Part shown: piece by piece, positions 34,670 to 45,573 of the stretch
Layout of the letters: the number at the start of each line of letters is the position of its first letter
How positions within the stretch are numbered: the stretch's first letter is position 1
Assembly (NCBI RefSeq): GCF_932526225.1
Contig: NC_064044.1
Location: 15,439,453 to 15,503,452, forward strand
DNA length: 64,000 nt
Direction: 5' to 3'
Source of the DNA: Nematostella vectensis
Lineage: Eukaryota; Cnidaria; Anthozoa; Actiniaria; Edwardsiidae
Notes under the pieces: model-generated
The model's input: only the letters and a program-made list of their open reading frames with translations
Database searches by the model: none
What the model was told of the DNA's origin: nothing
Program-made: the position numbers and the translations under genes

Positions 34670-35856
34670 TTACCCAATGTTGATGATAAAGTTGGATTTA
34701 GTGTTGTAAGTCATGGTGATACCTTCAAGTTCACACAAAGCCTCCTTAATAGTTTGAGTGTCAGTTTGTTTTGTCAACCCAACCTTCTCTAGTAGATTCT
34801 GCATCGGTTTGTCCATGGCTGTGAACCATATATCTTTGCCATCAATCTCTGCACATAGCCTTGCACTAGCTGCAGTTGTGGCTGTTTTTATCTTTTGTGT
34901 AGTGTTACAGGATAAGCAGGTGGACACTTTACGCCCTGGCATGCAAGGAATCTTTTTCTTACAATGATTGACTTGGCAAACCATGAAGACATCATCCATG
35001 AAGACATCATCATCTATCATCTCAAACTCTTCGACGGTTACCGTTCTTTCTAGAGAATCAAGGAGACTTTTTCCTTTTGGATCTGTTACCTCAGTGGCAA
35101 CTTCTGTAAAGGTGGTATGGATTGTAGTGCCAAGAAGGTTGCTTCCTGAGAAGTTTTTGACACTAAGATTCTTGATTCGGTAAGTTGAGTTTTTTTTTTT
35201 ACAACGTCCAACATGTTATCCCAAATGTGAATGGTAGCATTTCCAGTCGAATTTTCAAGAATGCAGTCCTCTTTTATCAACCCTGTTTCTTCATTGCGTT
35301 TTGTCACTTGTTTTGGGGCAGCATCTCCGACGGTTAGCAACGTTTGGACATTCACACTTTGGTTACGAGTTAACTGAGTCAACTTTTCGAGAGAGATATC
35401 AATGGCAATTGCTGGAAGGAACTTTGAAGGCATATCTGACTTTTTGCTTTCAAACTTTACATCTACAGGAGTAAGTGAAAGGATTGACGAGGAGTGACCT
35501 ATAAGGAGATCACCACCCTCATGTTCTGTAACGTTGGTGATCTTGACTGGGCTTTGAGTATTTTGAGATGCAGGATCTTTTCATGCGACTTTTTATCAAA
35601 GCCTACAACACGTTTATATTTCGTCGGCGACGTTTGGAGTTGCAATTCATACCACTGACGCTTTATGCGTTGGGATTTATTAAGACCAGTCACACAGTGA
35701 ACATAACCTGGTTCTGTATCTGTATGATAAACAAAAACATGTTTATTAGATGTCAAACTTGAATTTTTTTTGAAACAGTGCTATATAAATGTAATACAAG
35801 CATAGGGAACTAAATTAAATTGAATTAGTACCTGTACGTTTTGTTGGACTTGCCAT
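34670..35856 (-). CDS. Helitron-type RPA-like ssDNA-binding protein, broken
   Basis: Exon 1 (35856-35832, MASPTKRT) ends ACAG|GTACTA in phase 1. Exon 2 starts at 35720 after CATACAG and gives DTEPGYVHCVTGLNKSQRIK, the N-terminal OB fold. A frameshift near 35555 is followed by ITNVTEHEGGDLLIGHSSSI and then the middle OB fold (FLPAIAIDISLEKLTQLTRN ... CILENSTGNATIHIWDNMLD). A second break falls in a run of ten T (about 35191-35200). The C-terminal fold carries a zinc ribbon (CQVNHCKKK, CLSCNTTQ). The family binds single-stranded DNA as RPA1 does and is encoded by many animal Helitrons. The splice phases agree. Confidence 0.82.
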
Positions 35857-36166
35857 GACAAATTCTATCCTGAGATCTGTAAGAGAACAAAAATAAAAGG
35901 TCAGGGAAGTGCTTTCTCAAGGGTTGTTTTAAAATGGTTAATTAAGCACTATATAGAGATAACTGATTAGTTTGTCCTTTACCCCGATTCATAAGGTTGC
36001 AATAATATCGAGTTAGTGAAATTTAGTTATAAATATGGCAGTTTACTTTGATATATACAACAATTGCAAAATGAACAATCTGCAACTCGCAACTTCATAC
36101 CGTCCCAAAAGTTAACGAGTATTAACCCTGAGCATCAAGGCCGCCTCGATATAGTCCTCCAGCACA
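35857..36166. other. Spacer between RPA and hAT genes
   Basis: No gene. It holds the presumed 5' region of the RPA gene and the 3' flank of the hAT gene. No terminal repeats were identified. Confidence 0.4.
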
Positions 36167-37961
36167 TCATGCTGTTGATCCCCAAACGTGGCCAACAGGG
36201 AAAAAAACTTTCTCAGCAGCTGCAGATGATGGCTGTACGAGCGCGATTCGTTGGACTGCAGCAGACCATGCAAGGAGTTCTTGACTTACTGATTTCCACC
36301 ATGGCCAGATGTCTGCCTGAGGGTCAAAGTCATCGGGGATGTCTGCTTTCACGAGGTACATCGGCAGCTCAGTCCTTAGCGACTGGATCTCGTTGTTGTT
36401 CAGGAATGGTACTTCATCCAGCTGGTCGATGTCTGCAGCGTTTAGTCGAGACACTTTCACATACTTTGGGTTGAAAAGTCGTGCTGCTTTAAATACCGGG
36501 ACGGCACAAGACTCTCTCACGGCATACTGTTACCACCTGCGTTGATCAGCGACATTCATAGGAAACATCTGTTGAAGGGTGTTTGCAATTGTAGGAAAGT
36601 TCTGCATGTGGATAAACGCACCTAGCTCCTCTAACTTTTCAAATGCAATGAAAACCAAAGCGCCGTCTCCCTCTAAAGTATAGGTCGCTTTAACAAACTT
36701 CTCAAGCTCCATAAGGGCTGCAAACTCAACCCTTAACTGAACTGGATTGTGTAGTAGTGCATCGGATAGCTTCTGCCGGGATGCTTTCGCGAACTCTTCG
36801 TCATGTGCAAGGAACGCAGAGACGATGTCAAGGCTGGAGTGACTGACTTCACACCAACTCGGTCAAGAAAGTAATAATAATAATAATAATAATAATCTTT
36901 ATTATCAAAGGATAAGAATACATATCCTATGTTACAATTAATTTCTAAAAATTAGACTAACTACTAAGTTACATTAAATGTTTGAATGCAATTCGGTTGA
37001 TGAAAGTGTTCTTGAATCATTCAGTTTTTACATTTGGTGTTATATAGCGCGTACCACGAAGATTGTATTTGGTTTCTTTTATAGCGGGTAAGTATGAATG
37101 CAATGGGTGGTTTGGAATGGCTACAGCTTTTTCATACAGTTTACAGTCTTGCTTGGCCAGTATATCGCTTATACAAACAGGTGTAGATACGAACCGGCTT
37201 GGGAAATACATCCGACATCAAGCATGTCTGGATATAAAATTCGCACCGTCCTGAGCGCCCTGGTGTTCACTGGAGCTCTAACCCGCATTGCAGCTAAAAG
37301 TTGACTCTGCAGCACATCCAGTTTCCTGTGAAGCACCTCGATGATGATCCGAGCCAGCTCATCTCCATTGACTGAACTCTGGGTGAGCTGGAAACAAACA
37401 AGCCTAGACTTCATCTCCCATTCATGAACAAAGCGTACTAGTACCACAAGTGCCCCGCCATCTCTGGTGGTTCCGTCAAAGATTATACTGACATCTTTTT
37501 TATTCAATTCCCTTTCCAATGACTTGTACTCTTCTTCTTCTGGTCATATTTGTGCAATGCTTGGACAATGTCCTCTTCTCGTTTGCCTAGCTTCTTTAAC
37601 TTTTCCTTGTTAAGCTCATGCTTTTTGCTCTTAACATGAACCTTCATGATGGACATTTTAACACTCACCACTTCCTTGCAAGCAGCACAATAAACCTCAT
37701 TATTGCGTACGATAAGGTCTTCCCCCTTGAACTTTTCGACGCGTTGCTTAGCAGAAACTTTTGTTGGTTCATAGTAAGTCGGTTTGTTCCTTAACCCTCG
37801 TCGGTTTCCACCTTGATTCACAGCAATTTTCCTTTTCCTAGATAGGTCGCCATCTCTTGGAGCCTTCAAAACATCAATAAAGACTGGACTTCTGCATTTT
37901 TTTCGCCGTTTAAAACTTCGGGCTCGGCTGGATCAATATCAATGGCTGATGCTTCTGCCAT
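36167..37961 (-). pseudogene. hAT transposase, frameshifted and interrupted
   Basis: Starts MAEASAIDIDPAEPEVLNGE at 37961. After a frame change in a run of seven A bases (near 37898) it continues with SRKRKIAVNQGGNRRGLRNK and a BED-like zinc finger (YCAACKEVV...HVKSKKH). Next come the RNase H-like core (KKDVSIIFDGTTRDGGALVV) and, after the inserted LINE piece (36868-37215), a middle region (ELEKFVKATYTLEGDGALVF). The C-terminal dimerisation block is IALVQPSSAAAEKVF, the hallmark hAT motif. Several stops and shifts make it inactive. Confidence 0.82.
36868..37215 (-). mobile_element. LINE 3' fragment inside the hAT gene
   Basis: The minus-strand frame (SDILAKQDCKLYEKAVAIPN, HPLHSYLPAIKETKYNLRGT) is the extreme C-terminus of a LINE RT, with one stop before FKNTFINRIAFKH. 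The 3' tail is gataataaag followed by an ATT repeat, an L2/CR1-like end. It interrupts the hAT coding sequence. Confidence 0.78.
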
Positions 37962-38329
37962 TTTGAACTAGCAATGCTTCCAGGCCTTCCATTGAAACAA
38001 ACAAGGCATTCTTGGAATATGGGGTAAACCACTGACCGGTACTTTTTGTATGATCAGAAAACGTTATTGACGATCGGTTTAGTGGAATAAATCACATTTC
38101 TATCGAAAGTCCATAAGTATTTGGTAGGAATTTTACCTAAAATTCCTAAAACCCTAAATAATTTTCTAAAAATCTTTAGATTTTATAAAAATCCCGTTTG
38201 ACTCTAAAAATCCTAAAAAAAATCCGGAATTATGTATCTAGGCCTGACGTAGACTGATAAAATAAGCTAATTTAGAGCATTCTTTTGTGTGTTATAGGCT
38301 AACTGTGCCAGTCTAGTTTCTTCAGCAAC
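37962..38329. other. AT-rich spacer
   Basis: No coding sequence is seen between the hAT start and the Pif1 helicase end. Runs like cctaaaattcctaaaaccct form low-complexity DNA. Confidence 0.4.
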
Positions 38330-39200
38330 TCTAAACTCTAGCCGAGAGGATTTTTTTAATACGTGTGAGTCGCTCTAATGTCATTGGTTCAATAACACAT
38401 GAATCCAGTGTTCTTACTCTGCTAATTGCAACATATGTAAGCCTTGGTGTATATTCCTTTTAACCAAGATCTATCCAAGCTTTTGGCAATGTCAAACCTT
38501 GACTCTTATGGATTGTTAAAGCCCAAGCAAGTTTTTAAGGTAATTGTTGCCTTTCGTGTATTTCACCTATGGCGTGAGCTGTTGCAGTAAATTGGGTATA
38601 TTGGGACAGCATTTGGTATATCACTTATAAAAGGGGGTCCTCTGTAATTATGAAACTCAACCACAACTACAATAGGTAAGATAGAAGGAGATGTTTCTTC
38701 AGCAAAAATGATATCAACTATTGTTCCTGTCGCTCCATTACATAGTCCTACTTCTGCCCATAAATTCATTGTCAGCATAACAGTTGCATTTTTGGCAAGG
38801 AATAATTCGGGTACCAATCCGGAAACTTCGTCAGGAGGTAGATGTTTGGCATAGGTGGAAAAGTGTCTTGCCAAAATATGAGCTATTGGTTGTTTTAACT
38901 CTTTTAATTTAATAAAATTGTAATTGGCTGCTTCATCATTGCTGTAATATAACCTTGTTGTATCTTCAAGATCATTCAAGTTACGAACAGTTGATGGTTG
39001 TCTTGTGAGCAATAGCTGCCAGTCTTCTTCTGTTGAATCACCAGTTCTAAGGCGCATAAGTAAGTCTCTAAACTTCTTCTGTGCATCATCCTGCCCTTGT
39101 TCACCTATAATAAGGATGACTATGATACAAGGGTTTGTCACCAACTGGAGGAAGCTGTGCTGGATCATCAAAAAATATCTGAGATTCCTCCAAAAATTTT
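38330..39200 (-). pseudogene. Helitron Pif1-like helicase, C-terminal part
   Basis: Minus-strand frames give helicase motif III (DDPAQLPPVGDKPLYHSHPY), then KKFRDLLMRLRTGDSTEEDW, LFLAKNATVMLTMNLWAEVG followed by LCNGATGTIVDIIF, and finally LAWALTIHKSQGLTLPKAWI and LTYVAISRVRTLDS. The last two are the C-terminal motifs of Pif1/RecD-like Helitron helicases. The Walker A region is missing upstream, and stops and frameshifts occur at about 38560 and 39120. Orientation matches the RPA gene (34670-35856) and the Helitron N-terminal piece (41118-41850). Confidence 0.85.
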
Positions 39201-39243
39201 ATCATGAAATCTTGTTGCTTGTCTACAGCGTTTATCGTATTCA

Positions 39244-39600
39244 AAGAATTAAACAATCGATTTTTTATTGCTGACATGTCAAAGAATAATTTTACCTACC
39301 TGCCTAGTCAACTGCGGCTTCAACCGGAAAAGGTGCTACGGTAAAAAAGCATCGAAACGGATCGAAAATGTTTAATGTTTGGAGTAATGGGCAAACTCCT
39401 CTAGAAAGAGATTAGTGAATTCGTATTTGAAGAATTAAACATTATCGATTTTTTATTGCTGACATGTCAAATGATATTTTTACCTACCTGCGTCATCAAC
39501 TGCGGCTTCAACCGGGAAAGGTGCTACGGTAAAAAAAAGGAACAAAACAGATGGGACATTTTCAATGTTTGGAGTAATGGGCGGACTCATTGCATAGAAT
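39244..39600. repeat. Tandem duplication, about 188-bp unit
   Basis: The segment cgattttttattgctgacat...caactgcggcttcaaccgg...aaggtgctacggtaaaaa...tgtttggagtaatgggc is present twice, diverged by small indels. Confidence 0.88.
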
Positions 39601-40048
39601 GATCATGAGCGCATTACAATTGTGCATGTAGTTGTATAAAGTGTTGTTCTGACCTGTACTGTCTGATTTTCACCACGCGGCATGCCCGCGTGCATCTCTT
39701 CCCTTTTACAACACAAGAACATTTTGACAGAGTGCTGGAAATGCAACAAGCACCGGTACAGGCCTTCTCCCACAGTTTCATCCCTGTTTCCTGACTTTCC
39801 CAGTCTGGGATGCCAAGTTGTTATACCGCTCAGGGTTCTTGTCTTTATCTGCTTGGCGCAGTCTGGAATGTAAACAATGATCCACACATTGAAATTTTAT
39901 TTTTGCACCCCAAATCAAAAAACTACGCTTGAAGTGTTACTATGGCAAGTCCAACCGAGTTCATTTTCTCTGCACGTACGTGTTTTAAATTTTTGTTATC
40001 GCATCTGAACATCCTCGTTTAAAGATAATAAGCATCGCTTTACTTTAG
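39601..40048. other. Spacer, no gene seen
   Basis: Short open frames on both strands (39603-39887 and 39682-39873) are antiparallel shadows with no domain. Nothing else is noted. Confidence 0.4.
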
Positions 40049-40251
40049 ACTGGTTTCCATATAATCACCACGATCGCTGAAAAATAGTCACCAGCGATCG
40101 TAACTATCATATGGAAACAGTGATCGTAGCGACTGCAGCAATCGTGATCGCTGGGTAAGAAAACAGAGAAGGTGCGGGGTGGTTTCATTTAGTCGTCAGG
40201 ATGGTTACGATCGCAAGGATTACTGAAGTGTAATGGTATATGTAAACCAGT
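40049..40251. mobile_element. 203-bp MITE rich in CGATCG motifs
   Basis: The ends are inverted: actggtttccatat at the left and the reverse complement actggtttacatatacc at the right. The interior carries at least six short motifs of gatcgc or cgatcg type in both orientations (cgatcgctg, agcgatcgtaac, gatcgtagc, gatcgctggg, cgatcgcaagg). No coding sequence. The target duplication is not clear. Confidence 0.65.
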
Positions 40252-40633
40252 TTTTTTATTGCGTTTCAAGAGTTGCGTATCGATCTTGCGCGGTCTTTAT
40301 CTCGATCCACAACTTATCGCGCAACAAAACATTTGTTGCAAGTTGTACAAACTTCTTGTGCAAAGTAGAGCACTTGACATAACCAAATTAAATTCTGCAC
40401 GACCGTGAATTTTTGACGAAAATCAAGTGACAAAAAAGGATTTGTACGGCATTTGGTGCAACTGTGCGGTAGAAATGAAGGATTCGCCTAAAATTTAGCT
40501 CATGATAAATGTTTTCCTTCTTCTTTACTCGCGTGGTTGCTCTTGGTCGATAAATATAGCATAAAGGTTGTGCAGGGCTTAACAAGGACACATGTACCGC
40601 GCAACATATGTGTCCTGCATGTTTACTTGAGTA

Positions 40634-40776
40634 GCTAAACTAGGATAAACAATTTTTTGTGATCAAACCACAAAAATTTGCTGTGCGCAACAATGTTTCC
40701 CGGGTGTCTAAACCGGGATGGAGGAAACATGTATCCGGGGCTACAATGTTGCGCGCTACACTTGTCCTAGTTTAGC
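40634..40776. mobile_element. Palindromic element, likely a MITE core
   Basis: 15-bp arms gctaaactaggataa (40634-40648) and ttgtcctagtttagc (40762-40776) are inverted repeats with one mismatch. A second nested pair (gcgcaacaatgttt and acaatgttgcgcgc) makes the interior palindromic. The true element ends may lie further out. Confidence 0.5.
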
Positions 40777-41117
40777 CATGGCTTTACTCTCTCTATACAA
40801 CCGAAAACACAAAAAAAATCACCATTCAAATCAAACTATCGTGCAATACACAGTCACAGATCGAAAGGTACGACAAGCCAACAAGTAAACGGGAAGAGTG
40901 AGAGCGTTGTAATCAAACACGAAGATAAAAAGACTATCATCTGAGTTTTCACCCACAGGGCCTAAATCTGGTTCAGTCAATCTATTGTGATTTCATCATC
41001 AGTCTGAACAGTCAGAAGAGTAGCGGGGATGTCATCATCGGGCAGACTGTTTAAAGCATTATCGTCCATTATGACATCTGTATAATGTTGATTTTGCGTA
41101 TAAGCCAGAGAAGTGCC

Positions 41118-41850
41118 TTACAAACCACCTGCTTTCTCACATTTACATCTTTGAATGCGTTTTTTCCTTTCACTTTTACAACTATCACTGATAAATCCTT
41201 TGGTAGAGTTGAGGCAATTTCCTTCATTTTGTGAGAGATTTATGCAATGCCCTGAATAACCTCTTTGACCTCCAGGTTTGATATAAACCCTCATGATTGA
41301 TAAAGCACGAGCAATTAACATTTCTTCAACCTGAGTTAATCCTTGTAACTCTTTTGGGACTTGCCCAGGTATCATAGAATTTTCTTTAGAAAATGCTTTG
41401 GGAGTTTCTGTATTCCTCTTACAGCGTGTTCAAGTATAATCCTCTGATTGTTTTTTCTTCTCAAAGGCCAACAAATAGAACATTGGTAAATGGACTGATG
41501 AATTTTTTGCATATTTAATTTTGCCCAAGGTTGGCAATCATGTAAGGGGCAATCCTGGATTGAGTTGAATTCCTTCAAATAATTTTGTTGTATATCACAG
41601 TGAATATTCTTAGTTCTACCAGCACATGTAGCTCTAGAGTTACTATCAGCATTATTTGATCGTCTATCTATTTTAATTTCACTATCATCATTGCCCACTT
41701 TTTCAATCTGGAGGTTATCTCTTTATTTGAGTTTTCTTGCATGATATCTTTCTCTTCTCCTTGCTAGTCTCTCTGCCCTGGCCTCTTGGGACTCACTGGA
41801 GAGTTTAGCTTTGCTATATTCAGATTTAAAGTGAATTATTGCCTCTAGTG
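41118..41850 (-). pseudogene. Helitron N-terminal region fragment
   Basis: Minus-strand pieces include the basic start (SQEARAERLARRRERYHARK, then a stop), a Cys/His region (QDCPLHDCQPW, QCSICWPLRR) and the block [20 protein letters not shown] followed by [20 protein letters not shown]. This is the conserved region before the Rep domain in animal Helitron proteins. Frame changes occur near 41375 and 41700. It lies in the same orientation as the Pif1 and RPA pieces, so all three may derive from one decayed Helitron whose Rep part is lost. Confidence 0.8.
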
Positions 41851-42127
41851 CATTACATACATATTAGAGTTTGTAAAAAAATTTTTGCTGATCTGAACAA
41901 CGCTGTACTCAGGGGGGGCCACTTAGTACATAGGTGTACTTAATTCATCAAGAAAACAACTTGCGACATTGAACATTTCAAGCAATAAAATCATGCATGA
42001 AAAATGTTTTCAGCCAAAAACAAAAACATGGCTATAAATACTTTACTTACTTTACTTTAACAATTTGTGTATCGATTAATATTTTATCAAAATGATTCCA
42101 ATAAATAAATATTGAGATTCCAATTTT

Positions 42128-42336
42128 TGTCACGGACGTTACTTAACGTCCGTGACATTTTGTTCATATTTTTACTTTAATTGAAAAACTAATGGAAGAA
42201 TAAAAAGATCCTTCCTGCTGGTGGGTTATTGGTACTAGGGATACACAATTATGGATATAAAACATCAGTGTACTGTAACCTTCAAAGACCACATGAAGCC
42301 AAAGTTTGTCACGGATGTTACGTCACGGACGTTACA
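42128..42336. repeat. Left cluster of TGTCACGGACGTTACA motifs
   Basis: Four copies. A perfect head-to-head pair with 14-bp arms is separated by CT (42128-42141 and 42144-42157). Two direct copies follow at 42307-42321 (one change) and 42321-42336. Except for the palindrome partner, all read TGTCACGGACGTTACA into the element, opposite to the right cluster (51450-51857). Confidence 0.9.
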
Positions 42337-42519
42337 GTTTCGACATTCTTCTTAAGTCTCAATTTTGAATGGGAAAATCATTGTTAATGTACAGGCTTGG
42401 CTAACAAAAAAAAACTAGGCTGTTTTGATACATAAATGCCTATTGAACAACAAAATGTGTCAATCACCAAAAAGTCAATTTCCTACCCTAAATGGATTAG
42501 AAAAACAGCTAAAGAGTGT

Positions 42520-43478
42520 TCAAAGTGCAGTAGGTTGTCTGATGTCACTTGGAGACTCTCTTGAATCTACTGACAATCTTGAAAAGTTTCTCAACATCAG
42601 AAAGTTCTGGAATTCACTAATAAAACTAGGGACAGTCACCGGACCATAAAATATGGTTGAGACGTGAACCTTGGCCACATCTTCCCTTTTTGGCCAGTGA
42701 AAAGTGGTTGCTCCGACTTTGTACAGGAACTTGAAGTTGACATGTGTTGCAGTGGCATCCAGTACTCGACCAATGTAAAAGTTCTTTACATAATCTACGG
42801 CATAGTATTTCCCTTGTTGAATGGGCAATTGTGGGATGGGTGAAAGCCTTTTCTGGTGTAGCTCTCGAACTATCAGTATGCGGTATGCAGGGATGTCTTG
42901 CTGGGTAACCATCTTGCACTTGGTTGCAAGACATCTTGCATATATACAAGTAAATACACCACAGTCAAATGAATTAACCTGTTGGGGAATCTCATAAGGC
43001 TTATTGGTATAAAAAGACCACTGGGTCAAACTGTCAATGATAACGATGGTCTTCTCTTTTGGAAGTACTACTCCCAGGAACCAATGCTCACTGTTTACTG
43101 GATTGCAAGGAAACAACACCATATTTTTCTCAAGTAGATTTCCCTTTCCCTTCAGAAGCTCTTCAAACTTCTTGTTTTTTACACCTCTCTCAAATTCTTC
43201 CCATCCAAATACCTCCACATTAGTGCTTTCACTTTTGACAATTTTCAGATAGGAGTCAATCACAAAATTGGAGAGCCATTTGATCTTATCTTTAGGCAGT
43301 TTTCCCCCCACTTCCTTCAGGTCCCGCGTATTGATTAATGGGTCACCCTCAAATTCAACTCCCTCACCTATTATCAGCTGTACCAGAGTACTATACATGG
43401 GTTACACTCAAATTCTGTACAATGTTCCTTTAGATTGTTCTTAATCTCTTCCGGCAACCCAAGCTGAATCAGGATATC
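42520..43478 (-). CDS. Ulp1/C48-type protease and C-terminal domain of a transposase
   Basis: This is the 3' part of the gene that starts at 51226. Downstream of the BEL insertion the frame reads ILIQLGLPEEIKNNLKEHCT, then (with one shift near 43400) SNFVIDSYLKIVKSESTNVE. The C48 catalytic blocks follow: NSEHWFLGVVLP (catalytic His) with VIIDSL (Asp), and VNSFDCGVFTCIYARCLA (nucleophile Cys). The D-to-Q/C spacing is short, so a loop has been lost or is naturally absent. The last part (YYAVDYVKNFYIGRVL, FKFLYKVGATTFHWPKREDV) matches the C-terminal region of Cc8L18.2-like proteins. The protease likely acts on ubiquitin-like or viral-type substrates, by analogy only. Confidence 0.75.
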
Positions 43479-43483
43479 ACCAC

Positions 43484-43856
43484 TGTTGCGTTAGGTTCCC
43501 GTGAGGATTTCGCCACAAACCGTATAACAATCCAACGATGTGTAAAGATATATTTATTCGATCTATAATGAATGAAAGTTATTTGATTTACATTGATTGC
43601 ATGGAATCAAAGCTTATTTACAGTTATTCAAACTCACAAATTAACTTACTTCTGTGGCGTATCCGATCGTGTTTTCTGATTCTCAAAGTCCTGGTTAGCT
43701 GTAGGTTTTGTAATCGTACTGGTTAGATGTATTTCAGAGTTCCGATCTCGGTTACTGTTGATCTGACTGATTTACAATGGATTATAATCACGTGGTTGAA
43801 ATTGATATTAACGAAACTGTCACTTGTCACTTATGTAATAGATTTATGCCGAATCA
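43484..43856 (-). repeat. BEL/Pao 3' LTR
   Basis: Copy nearly identical to 48856-49230. Differences seen: one base near 43567 (ctataatg against ctagaatg), one near 43803 (aaattgat against aaatcgat), one terminal base and a 2-bp indel at the other terminus. Confidence 0.93.
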
Positions 43857-43859
43857 CTC

Positions 43860-45560
43860 TCCGCCCCATAAGGGCGTAGTCCTTATCAATCTACAGTAGC
43901 TCTTCGTCTGCAGCCTGGATCACAGCAATCTTGGTGACTGTACGACTGTACTTTCCGGTCGCTGTTTGTACTTTGACGTTGCGCACCTTGCCGTCAGGCC
44001 CGGGATAAACTTCAGTTACTCTTCCTGTGCTCCACTTTCCTCTCAGTGCATTGCGTCACTTACTACAACAATGTCCCCGACTTGAACGTTCCGGATTTCT
44101 GAGCGCCATTTCTTTGTTGGCACAAGTACCGGGAACACATCTCGATGCCATCGTTTCCAGAAGGACTCGACTATCCTCTGGACGAATTCCACTCTGCCGC
44201 GGGTTGGGGGTCTTTCTGAATGGACCTTGGGGTACGTCTGATGTGTGGAAAAACGGTTGGGTGTAGGGCGCTAGCCGGAGCTGCGGTAGGGCTGACATTA
44301 TCTGTGTCTCTGTCTGGTGTGCTAGTCGTTTACAGAACACATTTCTTCTTCCCAATCTTACTCAGCTTGTTGCCCTTTACGATCCAGTACTTGGCTCTGA
44401 TTTTTGCTGTGGTGGCGGCGACTCCGAGGTGTCCATGTTTGTGGAGGTGACGCTTTATCAGTAGGGCTCCTCGGTGATCGCTTGGCAACAGAATAGGGTG
44501 CCTGGTGTCATATGATACTAACGCTGCATCCACACGTCCGCCGACACGGATGATGCGTTTGTCGTCGACAAACGGGGATAACGGCGCGAATTCGCCTTTC
44601 TCGTGACGACCGTGAAGTGTATCTTGCATCTTCTTTATCCAGTGTTCTTCCGCCTTTTTCAGTTCTTCTGGCACCAAGGGGCCTTGCCTTCCTTCTTGTT
44701 CATACTTTCGCAACCTGATTTTCTCTGCCAGCCTTTGAATTCTAGCTGTTACACGGACGAGTCTTCTCCATTCCGAAAACTTGCTGACATTGATCGCCTC
44801 TTCTGCTCTTCCTGTCACTGCACATACTTTCTCCTTTCGTCTCTCCGATTGGTCGGACTCGTTATCTGGTTCCTTATACTTGGCTTTCTGTGGCCATTCA
44901 TCTTCATTGCTCTGTAGAAAGGCTGGGCCTTGGGTCCACCTTCCCTTGAGTTCTTGAACAGATAGGTCTCGAGAGACGTCATCAGCAACATTTGCACTTC
45001 CGGGGATGTGGCGCCACTGGTTTGGGTCGGTCTTGTCTTGGATTTCACTTATTCTCGCAGATACAAAGGGCTTGAAACTCCTCGGAGGCCCTCTTACCCA
45101 TGAGTAAACAATCATACTGTCAGTAAACAGGATAGCCTTTTCACATTCTATGCGAAGTTCCTCTTGTAGGGTCTGGTGCAATCTTGCTGCCAGTACTGCT
45201 GCTTGGAGCTCTAGCCTTGGAATTGTTAACTCCTTAAGTGGGGCGACTCTTGATTTGGCTGCTACAAATCTCACTTCATACGACCCAACGCTTGGCTGCC
45301 ATATCAAATATGCAACTGCTCCAAAGGCTTCTCTCGATGCATCCGAGAATATGCAGAGTGTTGGCAGGCCAACTGCGTTTGATGGAGTGAGACAACTCGG
45401 GAGCTCTTTATTATTAAGCTCGTCTAGATCTGTGAAGAACGTTTCCCATGTCTGTGCAAGCGGGGGCTCTATAGGTTGATCCCACTCATAGCCTAGCTGC
45501 CATAACTTCTGAATTCAGATCTTGGCTTTGATGACGACGGCTGCTGTGTACCCTATTGGA
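43860..45560 (-). pseudogene. BEL/Pao RNase H, damaged integrase and DUF5641 end
   Basis: Minus-strand frames give RNase H of the Pao type (TIPRLELQAAVLAARLHQTL, ILFTDSMIVYSW, SANVADDVSRDLS) and the integrase zinc-binding arm (HRGALLIKRHLHKHGHLGVA). The frame then jumps from LAHQTETQIMSALPQLRLAP and a truncated GPF straight to RPEDSRVLLETMASR, so the integrase catalytic core is deleted. The C-terminal DUF5641-like piece (WSTGRVTEVYPGPDGKVRNV) is present up to about 43900. Description only; the element is defective. Confidence 0.85.
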
Positions 45561-45573
45561 TCATATAGACGTG

